Assembly (NCBI GenBank): GCA_964472015.1
Contig: CAYYIP010000001.1
Span: forward strand, 145,146 to 209,145
DNA from: JAAYTD01 sp964472015
Lineage (GTDB): Bacteria; Bacteroidota; Ignavibacteria; Kapaibacteriales; UBA2268
Reading direction: 5' to 3'
Length of the DNA: 64,000 nucleotides
The position numbers and the translations under genes are program-made. The notes under the pieces are model-generated. The model had not been told where the DNA came from. It made no database searches and worked only from the letters and a program-made list of their open reading frames with translations. Below are positions 56,937-64,000 of the stretch, piece after piece. Every line of letters begins with the position of its first letter. Position 1 is the stretch's first letter.

Positions 56937-57542
56937 ATGAATTATACGGGACCAAAAGTCAAACTATCACGTAAACTTGATCTTAGATTAACTCCAAAAG
57001 CAACTAAAGTGGCAGAGAAAAAACCTTACCCACCAGGACAACATGGAAATAATAAAAGAAAGCGTGCTAAACAATCTGACTATGGAAGACAGTTATTTGA
57101 AAAACAAAAATTACGTTTACAATACAATATTTCAGAACGTCAGATGGAAAATTATTATAAAAAAGCTTGTAAAGTTATTGGTAATACAGGTGAAATTTAT
57201 GTACAATTATTAGAAGTACGTTTAGATGCTTTAGTTTATCGTTCAGGTTTTGCACGTACTATGTATGCAGCTCGTCAAGCTGTACAACACGGACATATTC
57301 TTGTTAATGGCAAAAAAGTTAATATTCCATCATATAATGTTAAAATTAATGATATAATTTCATTAAAAGAAAAAAGTAAAAAAATAGAAGCATTCCAAGA
57401 ATCAATTAGAAATTCATCGGCTCCTGCTTATCTTGAAGTTTCAAAAGCAGAATTTGTTTCTAAACTTTCTTATATTCCAACTCGAGATGAAATTCCAGTT
57501 ATTTGTGAAGTTCCGCTTGTAGTTGAATATTATTCAAGATAA
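56937..57542 (+). CDS. rpsD: 30S ribosomal protein S4
   Basis: 201-residue primary 16S rRNA-binding protein. RLTPKATKVAEKKPYPPGQHG, YGRQLFEKQKLRLQYNISERQM, LEVRLDALVYRSGFARTMYAARQAVQHGHILVNGKKVNIPS and the C-terminal PVICEVPLVVEYYSR are all family-typical. N-terminal zinc cysteines are absent (C-minus form). It stands alone with its own promoter and terminator, outside the usual rpsM-rpsK-rpsD-rpoA order. Confidence 0.98.
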   Translation: MNYTGPKVKLSRKLDLRLTPKATKVAEKKPYPPGQHGNNKRKRAKQSDYGRQLFEKQKLRLQYNISERQMENYYKKACKVIGNTGEIYVQLLEVRLDALVYRSGFARTMYAARQAVQHGHILVNGKKVNIPSYNVKINDIISLKEKSKKIEAFQESIRNSSAPAYLEVSKAEFVSKLSYIPTRDEIPVICEVPLVVEYYSR

Positions 57543-57560
57543 TTTTATTGATTTAATTAT

Positions 57561-57596
57561 AAAAAAGGCTAATTATTATTATTATTAGCCTTTTTT
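57561..57596 (+). terminator. Rho-independent terminator after rpsD
   Basis: 13-base stem (AAAAAAGGCTAAT and complement) with a T run, 18 bases after the stop. Confidence 0.92.
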
Positions 57597-57671
57597 TATA
57601 ATTAAATAAAACTATTATATATAAATTAATTTACTTATTCTAAGAATATCATAATATATAAATATACAACT

Positions 57672-57687
57672 TATTTTTGTATATTTG
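57672..57687 (+). promoter_or_regulatory. Two overlapping -7-like elements before ettA
   Basis: TATTTTTG (57672-57679) directly followed by TATATTTG (57680-57687), 36-44 bases before the ATG. No -33 TTTG at standard spacing. Confidence 0.45.
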
Positions 57688-57723
57688 TATTTTATATATT
57701 AATACATAATAAACAAGTAATAA

Positions 57724-59409
57724 ATGGCTACTGTAGACGATAAAAAAATTATATTTTCGCTTATTGGCGTCAACAAAATCTTCCCTCCTCATAAACAAGT
57801 ATTAAAAGATATTTATCTTTCTTTCTATTATGGTGCAAAAATCGGAATAATAGGACTTAATGGTTCTGGTAAATCAACATTACTAAAAATAATTGCAGGT
57901 GTAGAACAATCTTTTCAAGGTGAATTAACTTTCTCTCCCGGATATTCTATTGGACTTTTAGAACAAGATCCAAAATTAAATGACCAACTAACAGTAAAAG
58001 AAGAGATTCAACAAGGCTTAAAAGAAATTGTTGATTTATTAAAAGAATATGATGAAATAAATGCAAAATTTGCTGAACCAATGGATGATGATGAAATGAA
58101 TAAGCTTATAGAAAAACAAGGAATTTTAACAGATATACTTGAGGCAAAAGATGCATGGAATTTAGATAATAAACTTGAAAGAGCGATGGATGCATTAAGA
58201 TGTCCACCTGATGATGCTATTATAAAAGATCTTTCAGGTGGTGAACGTCGACGTGTAGCTTTATGTAAACTTTTATTAACAGAACCTGATATTTTATTAC
58301 TTGATGAACCAACAAACCATTTGGATGCAGATTCTGTAGCGTGGTTAGAACAACATTTACAACAATACAAAGGTACTGTAATAGCAATTACTCACGACAG
58401 ATATTTCCTAGATAATGTTGCAGGATGGATATTAGAATTAGATAGAGGCGAAGGTATTCCTTGGAAAGGAAATTATAGTTCATGGCTTGAACAAAAAGCA
58501 AAAAGATTAGAACAAGAAAGTAAAGGTGAATCAAAAAGACAAAAAACATTAGAACGTGAGTTAGAATGGGTACGTATGGCGCCAAAAGCAAGACATTCAA
58601 AAGCAAAAGCTAGATTAACTGCGTATGAAAATTTATTAACTCAAGATACAAAAGAAAAAGAAGAAAAATTGGAATTATTTATTCCAAATGGTCCAAGATT
58701 AGGAAATAATGTAATAGAAGCAATAGATATAACAAAATCTTACGGTGATAAATTATTATTTGAAAATTTAAATTTTAAATTACCACCGGCAGGAATAGTT
58801 GGAATTATAGGGCCAAATGGTGCAGGGAAAACAACTTTATTTAGAATGATAATGGGATTAGAAAAGCCTGATAGTGGAATTTTTAATATTGGAGAAACTG
58901 TTAAAATAGGATATGTAGATCAACAACACTCAGAAATATCACCTGAAAAAACTGTTTGGGAAGTAGTATCAGAGGGCTATGATGATATTATAATTGGTAA
59001 TCGTTCAATTAATTCGCGTGCATATGTTGCAAAATTTAATTTTAGTGGTGCAGATCAACAAAAAAAGTGTAGTATGTTATCAGGTGGTGAACGTAACAGA
59101 ATACAATTAGCTTTAACGTTAAAAAGAAATGCAAACGTATTATTACTTGACGAGCCAACAAATGATATAGATGTTAATACTTTAAGAGCATTAGAAGAAG
59201 GATTAGAAAATTTTGCAGGATGTGCAGTTATTATATCACACGATCGTTGGTTTTTAGATAGAATTGCAACACATATTTTAGCTTTTGAAGGTAATAGTCA
59301 AATATACTACTTTGAAGGAACTTATACTGAATATCTAGAAAATAGGAAGCAACGTTTAGGAAAAGATATAGAACCAACACGTATAAGATATAAAAAATTG
59401 ATAAAATAA
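57724..59409 (+). CDS. ettA: Energy-dependent translational throttle protein EttA (ABC-F)
   Basis: 561-residue ABC-F ATPase that binds the ribosomal E site. Two ATPase halves: GLNGSGKSTLLK ... DLSGGERRRVALC ... LLLDEPTNHLD, and GPNGAGKTTLFR ... MLSGGERNRIQLA ... LLLDEPTNDID. The EttA arm region is around residues 85-145 and the linker ELEWVRMAPKARHSKAKARLTAYENL is characteristic. Complete. lspA follows after 26 bases. Confidence 0.97.
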   Translation: MATVDDKKIIFSLIGVNKIFPPHKQVLKDIYLSFYYGAKIGIIGLNGSGKSTLLKIIAGVEQSFQGELTFSPGYSIGLLEQDPKLNDQLTVKEEIQQGLKEIVDLLKEYDEINAKFAEPMDDDEMNKLIEKQGILTDILEAKDAWNLDNKLERAMDALRCPPDDAIIKDLSGGERRRVALCKLLLTEPDILLLDEPTNHLDADSVAWLEQHLQQYKGTVIAITHDRYFLDNVAGWILELDRGEGIPWKGNYSSWLEQKAKRLEQESKGESKRQKTLERELEWVRMAPKARHSKAKARLTAYENLLTQDTKEKEEKLELFIPNGPRLGNNVIEAIDITKSYGDKLLFENLNFKLPPAGIVGIIGPNGAGKTTLFRMIMGLEKPDSGIFNIGETVKIGYVDQQHSEISPEKTVWEVVSEGYDDIIIGNRSINSRAYVAKFNFSGADQQKKCSMLSGGERNRIQLALTLKRNANVLLLDEPTNDIDVNTLRALEEGLENFAGCAVIISHDRWFLDRIATHILAFEGNSQIYYFEGTYTEYLENRKQRLGKDIEPTRIRYKKLIK

Positions 59410-59435
59410 AAATAAGTAAGATAATAATACTAAAA

Positions 59436-60107
59436 ATGAAAGATAAACAAAATAAAAACACAATATTATTTTTTACAATAGCTATATTACTTGTCTTGTT
59501 AGATCAAATAACAAAATTGACAATAAAAGGATTTTCGTTTGCTGGATTTGAAATTCAAGGTTTGCGTTATGGCGAAAGTATACCAATACTAGGAAATTTA
59601 TTACAATTAACCTTTGTTGAAAATGAAGGTATGGCTTTTGGAATTTCATTCGGCTGGGGTAAAATTTTCTTAAGCATATTTTCATTAATAGCATCTGGAT
59701 TTTTAGCTTATTATTTATATTTATTATGTAAATTCAGTAAAAATAATTTATTAAAATTTTCTATTGCTTTGATATTAGCGGGAGCATTTGGAAATGCAAT
59801 AGATAGAAATTTTTATGGAATAATATTTAATGAATCGCCTCTATTTTATGGACGTGTTGTAGATTTTATACTTGTAAACATTCCTGATATAAACTTATTT
59901 GGAATAACTTATTCTCATTTCCCTGTCTTTAATATAGCAGATGCTTGTGTAACTTGTGGTGTTATTTTATTAGTAATTATGCATAAAAAATTACCAGAAA
60001 TAAATGAATTGTTATCTAATAATAAAAAAAATATAAAGAATAAGGAAAATTTAGAAAATAATTTAGAAAATAATTTAGAAAATAAAGAAAATTTAGATAA
60101 TTTTTAA
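59436..60107 (+). CDS. lspA: Lipoprotein signal peptidase
   Basis: Inner-membrane aspartyl peptidase that cleaves prolipoproteins. 223 residues; ENEGMAFGISFG, GAFGNAIDRNFYG, GRVVDFILVNIPDI (D143) and FPVFNIADACVT (D169) give the catalytic pair. The C-terminal ~30 residues are an Asn/Glu/Lys-rich tail with a 12-base in-frame repeat, unlike normal LspA ends. Cotranscribed with ettA. Confidence 0.95.
   Translation: MKDKQNKNTILFFTIAILLVLLDQITKLTIKGFSFAGFEIQGLRYGESIPILGNLLQLTFVENEGMAFGISFGWGKIFLSIFSLIASGFLAYYLYLLCKFSKNNLLKFSIALILAGAFGNAIDRNFYGIIFNESPLFYGRVVDFILVNIPDINLFGITYSHFPVFNIADACVTCGVILLVIMHKKLPEINELLSNNKKNIKNKENLENNLENNLENKENLDNF
60048..60083 (+). repeat. In-frame 12 nt tandem repeat, three copies, in lspA tail
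   Basis: Three identical adjacent copies of AATTTAGAAAAT at 60048-60059, 60060-60071 and 60072-60083, encoding a NLEN-type tetrapeptide. Confidence 0.9.
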
Positions 60108-60138
60108 AAATATATATGTTTTTATTATTAGAATTTAT

Positions 60139-60146
60139 TATTTTTG
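60139..60146 (+). promoter_or_regulatory. TAnnTTTG -7-like element before nuoA
   Basis: TATTTTTG, 49 bases before the nuoA ATG; no -33 TTTG at standard spacing. Confidence 0.4.
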
Positions 60147-60194
60147 AATATTAAATTCATATTATAAATAATAAAAATAACTTAGATTATATAT

Positions 60195-60560
60195 ATGTAT
60201 CATATACTTTTAGATTATTTACCAGTAATGGTAATGGTTTTAGTTTCATTTGTTATTGGTGGGATATTTTTACTTCTTGCTAAGTGGTTGGGATCTCGTA
60301 GAACGACAAAAATGAAAAAAAGTACTTATGAAAGTGGGCTCTCCCCCTTTGATACAGCACGACAACGTTTTTCTATAAAATACTATATGGTAGCTGTAAG
60401 TTTCATAATATTTGATATAGAAGTTGTATTTTTGTATCCTTGGGCAGTATACTTACGTGATATGTCACCTAATGCTTTTATTTCTATGATAGTATTTATA
60501 TTTATATTATTTATAGGTTGGTTATGGGAATATAAAAAAGGAGCTTTTGAATGGGATTAG
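60195..60560 (+). CDS. nuoA: NADH-quinone oxidoreductase subunit A
   Basis: 121-residue membrane subunit of complex I. KKSTYESGLSPFDTARQRFSIKYYMVAVSFIIFDIEVVFLYPWA is the conserved core (canonical YECG appears as YESG). Three membrane helices. Overlaps nuoB by ten bases. Confidence 0.95.
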   Translation: MYHILLDYLPVMVMVLVSFVIGGIFLLLAKWLGSRRTTKMKKSTYESGLSPFDTARQRFSIKYYMVAVSFIIFDIEVVFLYPWAVYLRDMSPNAFISMIVFIFILFIGWLWEYKKGAFEWD

Positions 60561-61168
60561 TAGATTTTATAAATAAAAATGGGTTTATAACTTCAACTGT
60601 TGGCGAACTAATACGTTGGGGACAAAAAAATTCTCCTTGGCCAATGGGACTTGGAATTTCGTGTTGTGCGATTGAAATGATGGGATGGGCTTCTTCTCGT
60701 TTTGATTCTTCTAGATATGGATCAGAAGTATTTAGAATGACTCCTAGACAATCAGATACATTACTTGTTGCAGGTACGGTTAATTATAAAATGGGATGGA
60801 TAGTTAGAAAAACTTACGACCAGATGCCAGATCCTAAATTTGTAATTGCAATGGGAGCTTGTTCCTCTAGTGGCGGAATGTTCCGTTCTTATTCTGTTGT
60901 ACAAGGGATAGACCAATTTTTACCTGTTGACTTTTACATAGCAGGATGTCCTCCGAGACCTGAAGCATTATTTACTGCTTTATTAGCAATAAAAGAAAAA
61001 ATGTCAAAAAAATCCGGCAAATATACACCTACATTATTAAATTTAGGAAAAGATGTATCACCGATACCAACGGGAGACAAATATGAATCAAACATTTGTT
61101 TTGACCCGTTAAAACCAGATAATAATTTAGGATACTTAAATAAAAAAAAGCCATTTTATGGTGATTAA
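60551..61168 (+). CDS. nuoB: NADH-quinone oxidoreductase subunit B
   Basis: 205-residue peripheral-arm subunit carrying the N2 4Fe-4S cluster. The four cysteines are present: ISCCAIEMMG (two), GACSSSGGMF and IAGCPPRPE. GGAG lies 10 bases before the ATG inside nuoA. A terminator follows after about 55 bases, so nuoC and later subunits are not in this operon. Confidence 0.97.
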   Translation: MGLVDFINKNGFITSTVGELIRWGQKNSPWPMGLGISCCAIEMMGWASSRFDSSRYGSEVFRMTPRQSDTLLVAGTVNYKMGWIVRKTYDQMPDPKFVIAMGACSSSGGMFRSYSVVQGIDQFLPVDFYIAGCPPRPEALFTALLAIKEKMSKKSGKYTPTLLNLGKDVSPIPTGDKYESNICFDPLKPDNNLGYLNKKKPFYGD

Positions 61169-61221
61169 TATAATTTTAGATTAAACAAAAAAACATAAAT
61201 ATAGTTAAAATTTAAAAAGTA

Positions 61222-61258
61222 TAAAAAAAGACAGTATTTTTTACTGTCTCTTTTTTTA
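61222..61258 (+). terminator. Rho-independent terminator after nuoB
   Basis: 8-base perfect stem (AGACAGTA and complement) extended by an A/T part with one mismatch, followed by a T run. Confidence 0.82.
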
Positions 61259-61287
61259 ATTATATATAATTTTTATTTTTTCTTATA

Positions 61288-61917
61288 ATGAAACAACAAA
61301 AGACAAAAAAAGAATACAAAAAGAAACTATATAATAATAATAATAATAATAGTACTAGTAGTAATAATAGTAATAAATCAAAAATATTCACTATCCCTAA
61401 TTTATTGTCTTCATTAAGAATTATTTTAATAATAATAGCTTCTTATTATCTTATTAAAGGCGATAATATAGTTTCTTTTGTTATATATTGTACTGCTATT
61501 ATAACTGATTTCTTTGATGGTTTTTTTGCTAGACTTTTAAATCAAATATCGGAATTAGGAAAAATATTAGATCCATTAGCGGATAAACTTATGATAATAT
61601 CAGCAGTATTAATATTATTAATACAAGGCAATATACCTTTATGGTTTGTTTTAGTTGTTATTATAAGAGATATATTAATAGTTATTGGTGGACTATATGC
61701 AAGAACAAAAATAAAATTTATTATACCATCTATTTTTATAGGGAAAGTAACTGCTGCTGCTTTAATGGTAACTTTTATATTAAATATATTATATTTTGAT
61801 TATATGATTTATTTATATTATATATCAGCTATATTATGTTTAATTTCTCTTATTGCATATATATTAAATGCTAAAAAAATTTTTAAGGAACATAATATTA
61901 AACTTTTTAATAGTTAA
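61288..61917 (+). CDS. pgsA: CDP-diacylglycerol-glycerol-3-phosphate phosphatidyltransferase
   Basis: 209-residue CDP-alcohol phosphatidyltransferase, probably making phosphatidylglycerol phosphate. The catalytic motif is intact: DFFDGFFARLLNQISELGKILDPLADKL (D-x2-DG-x2-AR-x8-G-x3-D-x3-D). TIPNLLSSLRIILI starts the first helix at about residue 36. The N-terminal 33 residues are Lys/Asn/Ser-rich with a poly-Asn stretch coded by AAT repeats, unusual for this enzyme. Seven bases before lptF. Confidence 0.88.
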   Translation: MKQQKTKKEYKKKLYNNNNNNSTSSNNSNKSKIFTIPNLLSSLRIILIIIASYYLIKGDNIVSFVIYCTAIITDFFDGFFARLLNQISELGKILDPLADKLMIISAVLILLIQGNIPLWFVLVVIIRDILIVIGGLYARTKIKFIIPSIFIGKVTAAALMVTFILNILYFDYMIYLYYISAILCLISLIAYILNAKKIFKEHNIKLFNS

Positions 61918-61924
61918 ATAAAAT

Positions 61925-63319
61925 ATGAATAAAATAAGCAGATATATTTTACGTTCAAGTTTTGCGCCTTTTATATTTGGTTCTTCAACTGTTATTTTTT
62001 TATTTTTAATGCAATTTCTAATGAAAACATTAGACAAATTAATAGGAAAAGGGCTTGATAATATTGTAATAGTTCAATTAATTACTTATAATATTTCGTG
62101 GATGTTAGTATTAGCTGTTCCTATGGGAATTTTATTTGCTTCATTAGTTACATTTGGAAATATGTCTGCATCTTATGAAATAACAATTATAAAAGCTAGT
62201 GGTGGTAGTTTAATAAAAATGATGCGGCCACTTATTATTGTAGGATTTATTTTATTCATTATAGTATTTTGGTATAATGATTATATACTACCGGAAACAA
62301 ACTATAAATTAAAGACATTAACTTTTGATATACAAAGAAAAAAGCCAATTTTAGCAATAGAGTCCGGACAATTTTCTAATGACATAGAGGGTTATATAAT
62401 ATTAGCAAGAGAAATAGATACTGCAACAAATATGTTGTATTCAGTTACTATATATGACCAAAGGCAAATTAATATAAATAGAACTATAAGTGCTGAAAGT
62501 TGTAAATTAACATTTGCAGAGGATATGAAACATATAATTTTTAAATTAAAAAATGGTGAGATGCATCAATCAAAAATTAGTGATCTAAAAGATTATCGTA
62601 TAATAAGATTTGATGATTATAAATTAATAACTACAGCACAAGGATTCGGATTTGAACAAAGTGAAGAAGGTGTTTTAACTCGCGGTGATAGAGAACTACA
62701 TATTAGCGATATGAAAGAATTTGTTTATCAATTTAAAGAAAGACAAAAAGATGCTGAAAAACAATTAAATTCAATAATTAATGAACATATTGCTTATATA
62801 CTTGGAGATCCACTACCAAAAAAAAATAATATTGATACAACTGAAAAATATATTGATAATAAAGATATAAATGCAAATATAACAAATAGAAATACTAAAG
62901 CTTGGAAAAATAATTTAGCAAATTTTTCTATAAATTTAATAAACACAAAAAACAATATAAAAATAGCAAAACAACAAATAAATGTATATGAGGTTGAAAT
63001 TTATAAAAAATATGCAATACCTTTTGCATGTTTTATATTTGTGCTTGTAGGATGCCCGTTAGGAATAATGACAAAAGGAGGTAATTTTGGAATAAATGCA
63101 GCAATAACACTAGGATTTTATATATTATATTGGGCTTGTCTAATTGGAGGCGAAAAACTTGCTGATAGAGATTTTGCAAGTCCGATGCTAAGTATGTGGT
63201 TAGGAAATATTATTGTAGGTACTGCAGGTGTTATATTAACAATTAAAGTAAATAATGAAAAAGTATTTGTTACATTTAATAAAATACAAAAAAAATTATT
63301 ACAAAGAAAACAAAAATAA
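61925..63319 (+). CDS. LptF/LptG-family LPS export permease
   Basis: 464-residue inner-membrane subunit of the LPS exporter. RYILRSSFAPFIFGSSTVIFLFLMQ, LVLAVPMGILFASLVTFG and the C-terminal FACFIFVLVGCPLGIMTKGG are typical; a beta-jellyroll periplasmic part lies between. The family also includes paralogs, so LptF versus LptG is open. Its stop lies inside the A/T hairpin at 63314-63358. Confidence 0.9.
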   Translation: MNKISRYILRSSFAPFIFGSSTVIFLFLMQFLMKTLDKLIGKGLDNIVIVQLITYNISWMLVLAVPMGILFASLVTFGNMSASYEITIIKASGGSLIKMMRPLIIVGFILFIIVFWYNDYILPETNYKLKTLTFDIQRKKPILAIESGQFSNDIEGYIILAREIDTATNMLYSVTIYDQRQININRTISAESCKLTFAEDMKHIIFKLKNGEMHQSKISDLKDYRIIRFDDYKLITTAQGFGFEQSEEGVLTRGDRELHISDMKEFVYQFKERQKDAEKQLNSIINEHIAYILGDPLPKKNNIDTTEKYIDNKDINANITNRNTKAWKNNLANFSINLINTKNNIKIAKQQINVYEVEIYKKYAIPFACFIFVLVGCPLGIMTKGGNFGINAAITLGFYILYWACLIGGEKLADRDFASPMLSMWLGNIIVGTAGVILTIKVNNEKVFVTFNKIQKKLLQRKQK

Positions 63320-63358
63320 AATATATATAATATAATTAATATTATATATATTTTATTT
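63314..63358. terminator. A/T-only 20 bp inverted repeat between convergent genes
   Basis: Perfect 20-base arms (63314-63333, 63339-63358) with a 5-base loop, no G or C. The left arm overlaps the lptF stop codon and the right arm ends 18 bases from the restriction gene. Acts as a transcript-end hairpin for both if functional. Confidence 0.6.
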
Positions 63359-63376
63359 ATACTATCTTGATTTATC

Positions 63377-64000
63377 TTATTTTGTTTCTATTTCTTTTAT
63401 TTCGTCTTCTGTTAAATTATAATGTTCATATAGCATATTATCTATTTGTTTTTCTAAATCACTTGTATCGGCATTAGGATTATCTTTTTTCTTTGCTTGA
63501 ATTGCATATACTAAATTAGTGTATTGTTCATTTTCTAAGTCACTTACATCTTTTACGGGAATTTGAACCATAAAAACTTTTTTTAATTCTAATCCTTTGT
63601 TTCCTAATTTTGGAAAGTTATATTTAAAACAATATCTAAATAATCTTGAATTAAAAAAAGCAGTTAAATATCCTAAATGTTCTCCTGTTAATATAAAACA
63701 TTTATCATTTGTAAGAAAATTATCATTATCTAAATATAAAGGCATATTATGTGTTTTATCGAGATTTATTATATCGGGATATATTATTTTTTCTTTATTG
63801 AAATTTTTATAATATGCAATAGTATTTTGTGTTTCAAACCATTTTTGTCTACCAGCACGAGTTTCTAATTCTTTTTTATAATTATAAAAATGTGTGTTTA
63901 CAGATACATAATTATCTATGTTTATATTTTTAGCAGGAAACGTTGTTATTAAATATAAATTATTATATTCAATTCTATATCTTTTAATATCTTTTCCTCT
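63377..64000 (-). CDS. Type IIG restriction-modification enzyme, C-terminal part (cut by window edge)
   Basis: 207 residues open to the right edge without a stop, extending well beyond the ATG at 63745. RGKDIKRYRI begins the visible part, then RQKWFETQNT, FNKEKIIYPDI and CFILTGEHLGYLTAFFNSRL, a pattern of the TaqI-like target-recognition domain of Eco57I-type enzymes. The C-terminal helix LEKQIDNMLYEHYNLTEDEIKEIE is the usual end of that domain. The methylase and nuclease parts would lie outside the window. Confidence 0.85.
   Translation of the reverse strand, partial: RGKDIKRYRIEYNNLYLITTFPAKNINIDNYVSVNTHFYNYKKELETRAGRQKWFETQNTIAYYKNFNKEKIIYPDIINLDKTHNMPLYLDNDNFLTNDKCFILTGEHLGYLTAFFNSRLFRYCFKYNFPKLGNKGLELKKVFMVQIPVKDVSDLENEQYTNLVYAIQAKKKDNPNADTSDLEKQIDNMLYEHYNLTEDEIKEIETK

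Noticed and set aside
1..64000. tRNA or rRNA genes
   Set aside because: No G+C-rich intergenic islands or cloverleaf-like segments were seen in any gap.

Overview
The window is very AT-rich (roughly a quarter G+C by eye) and carries 55 recognisable protein genes, two of them cut by the window edges. I saw no rRNA, tRNA, CRISPR array or insertion sequence. Several signs point to the Bacteroidota/Chlorobiota (FCB) group, plausibly an Ignavibacteria- or Kapabacteria-like lineage. These are a secreted protein with a type IX secretion C-terminal sorting domain, a DUF4397 lipoprotein, DUF3467, WG-repeat and choice-of-anchor-D-like modules, a Bacteroides-type second ThiE-fold protein, promoters of the TTTG-N19/20-TAnnTTTG type, and A/T-rich leaders that mostly lack Shine-Dalgarno sequences. 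The exact lineage is inference. LptF/G, LolA-like, heptose-1-phosphate adenylyltransferase and lipoprotein genes indicate a diderm cell; NuoA and NuoB indicate a respiratory chain.

Layout, left half (1-39285): 30 consecutive genes, all on the minus strand. In order of transcription (right to left) the groups are: rfaE2-like, tpx, a FabL/FabI-like reductase, ymdB-like, purH; then recN, a WG-repeat protein, panB, a cytochrome-like lipoprotein, radA; a GH2-like/membrane chimera; a TPR lipoprotein with DUF3467; a HAD phosphatase; exported PepF; a ZnuC/ZnuB-type metal transporter; ogg2, an AddB-like nuclease and an NdpA-like protein; a DUF4397 lipoprotein; thiS-tenI-thiE; and rodA, prfA, a small PH-like membrane protein, the T9SS cargo, uvrA and a PrsW protease that runs off the left edge.

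Right half (39446-64000): mostly plus strand. PiT-PhoU phosphate transporter; lat (minus); cupin and NFACT/RqcH; scpA and a sirtuin (minus); small lipoprotein, SpoU methyltransferase, tadA, an orphan MalK-type ATPase, LolA-like; dapB (minus); plsY-hslO; secG; folD and an acyltransferase; rpsD; ettA-lspA; nuoAB; pgsA-lptF; and, on the minus strand, the C-terminal end of a type IIG restriction-modification enzyme cut by the right edge.

Most of the window is housekeeping: DNA repair (uvrA, radA, recN, ogg2, AddB-like), translation and ribosome rescue (prfA, rpsD, ettA, NFACT, tadA), envelope biogenesis (rodA, lspA, plsY, pgsA, lptF, lolA-like, secG) and cofactor synthesis (thiS/thiE, panB, folD). 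The most unusual items are the GH2-like protein with a missing nucleophile fused to a polytopic membrane domain, the CX4CH cytochrome-like lipoprotein, nuoAB and rpsD sitting outside their usual operons, in-frame tandem repeats inside otherwise conserved genes, long A/T-only hairpins at gene ends, and a decayed small lipoprotein gene. I found no clearly new multi-gene system.
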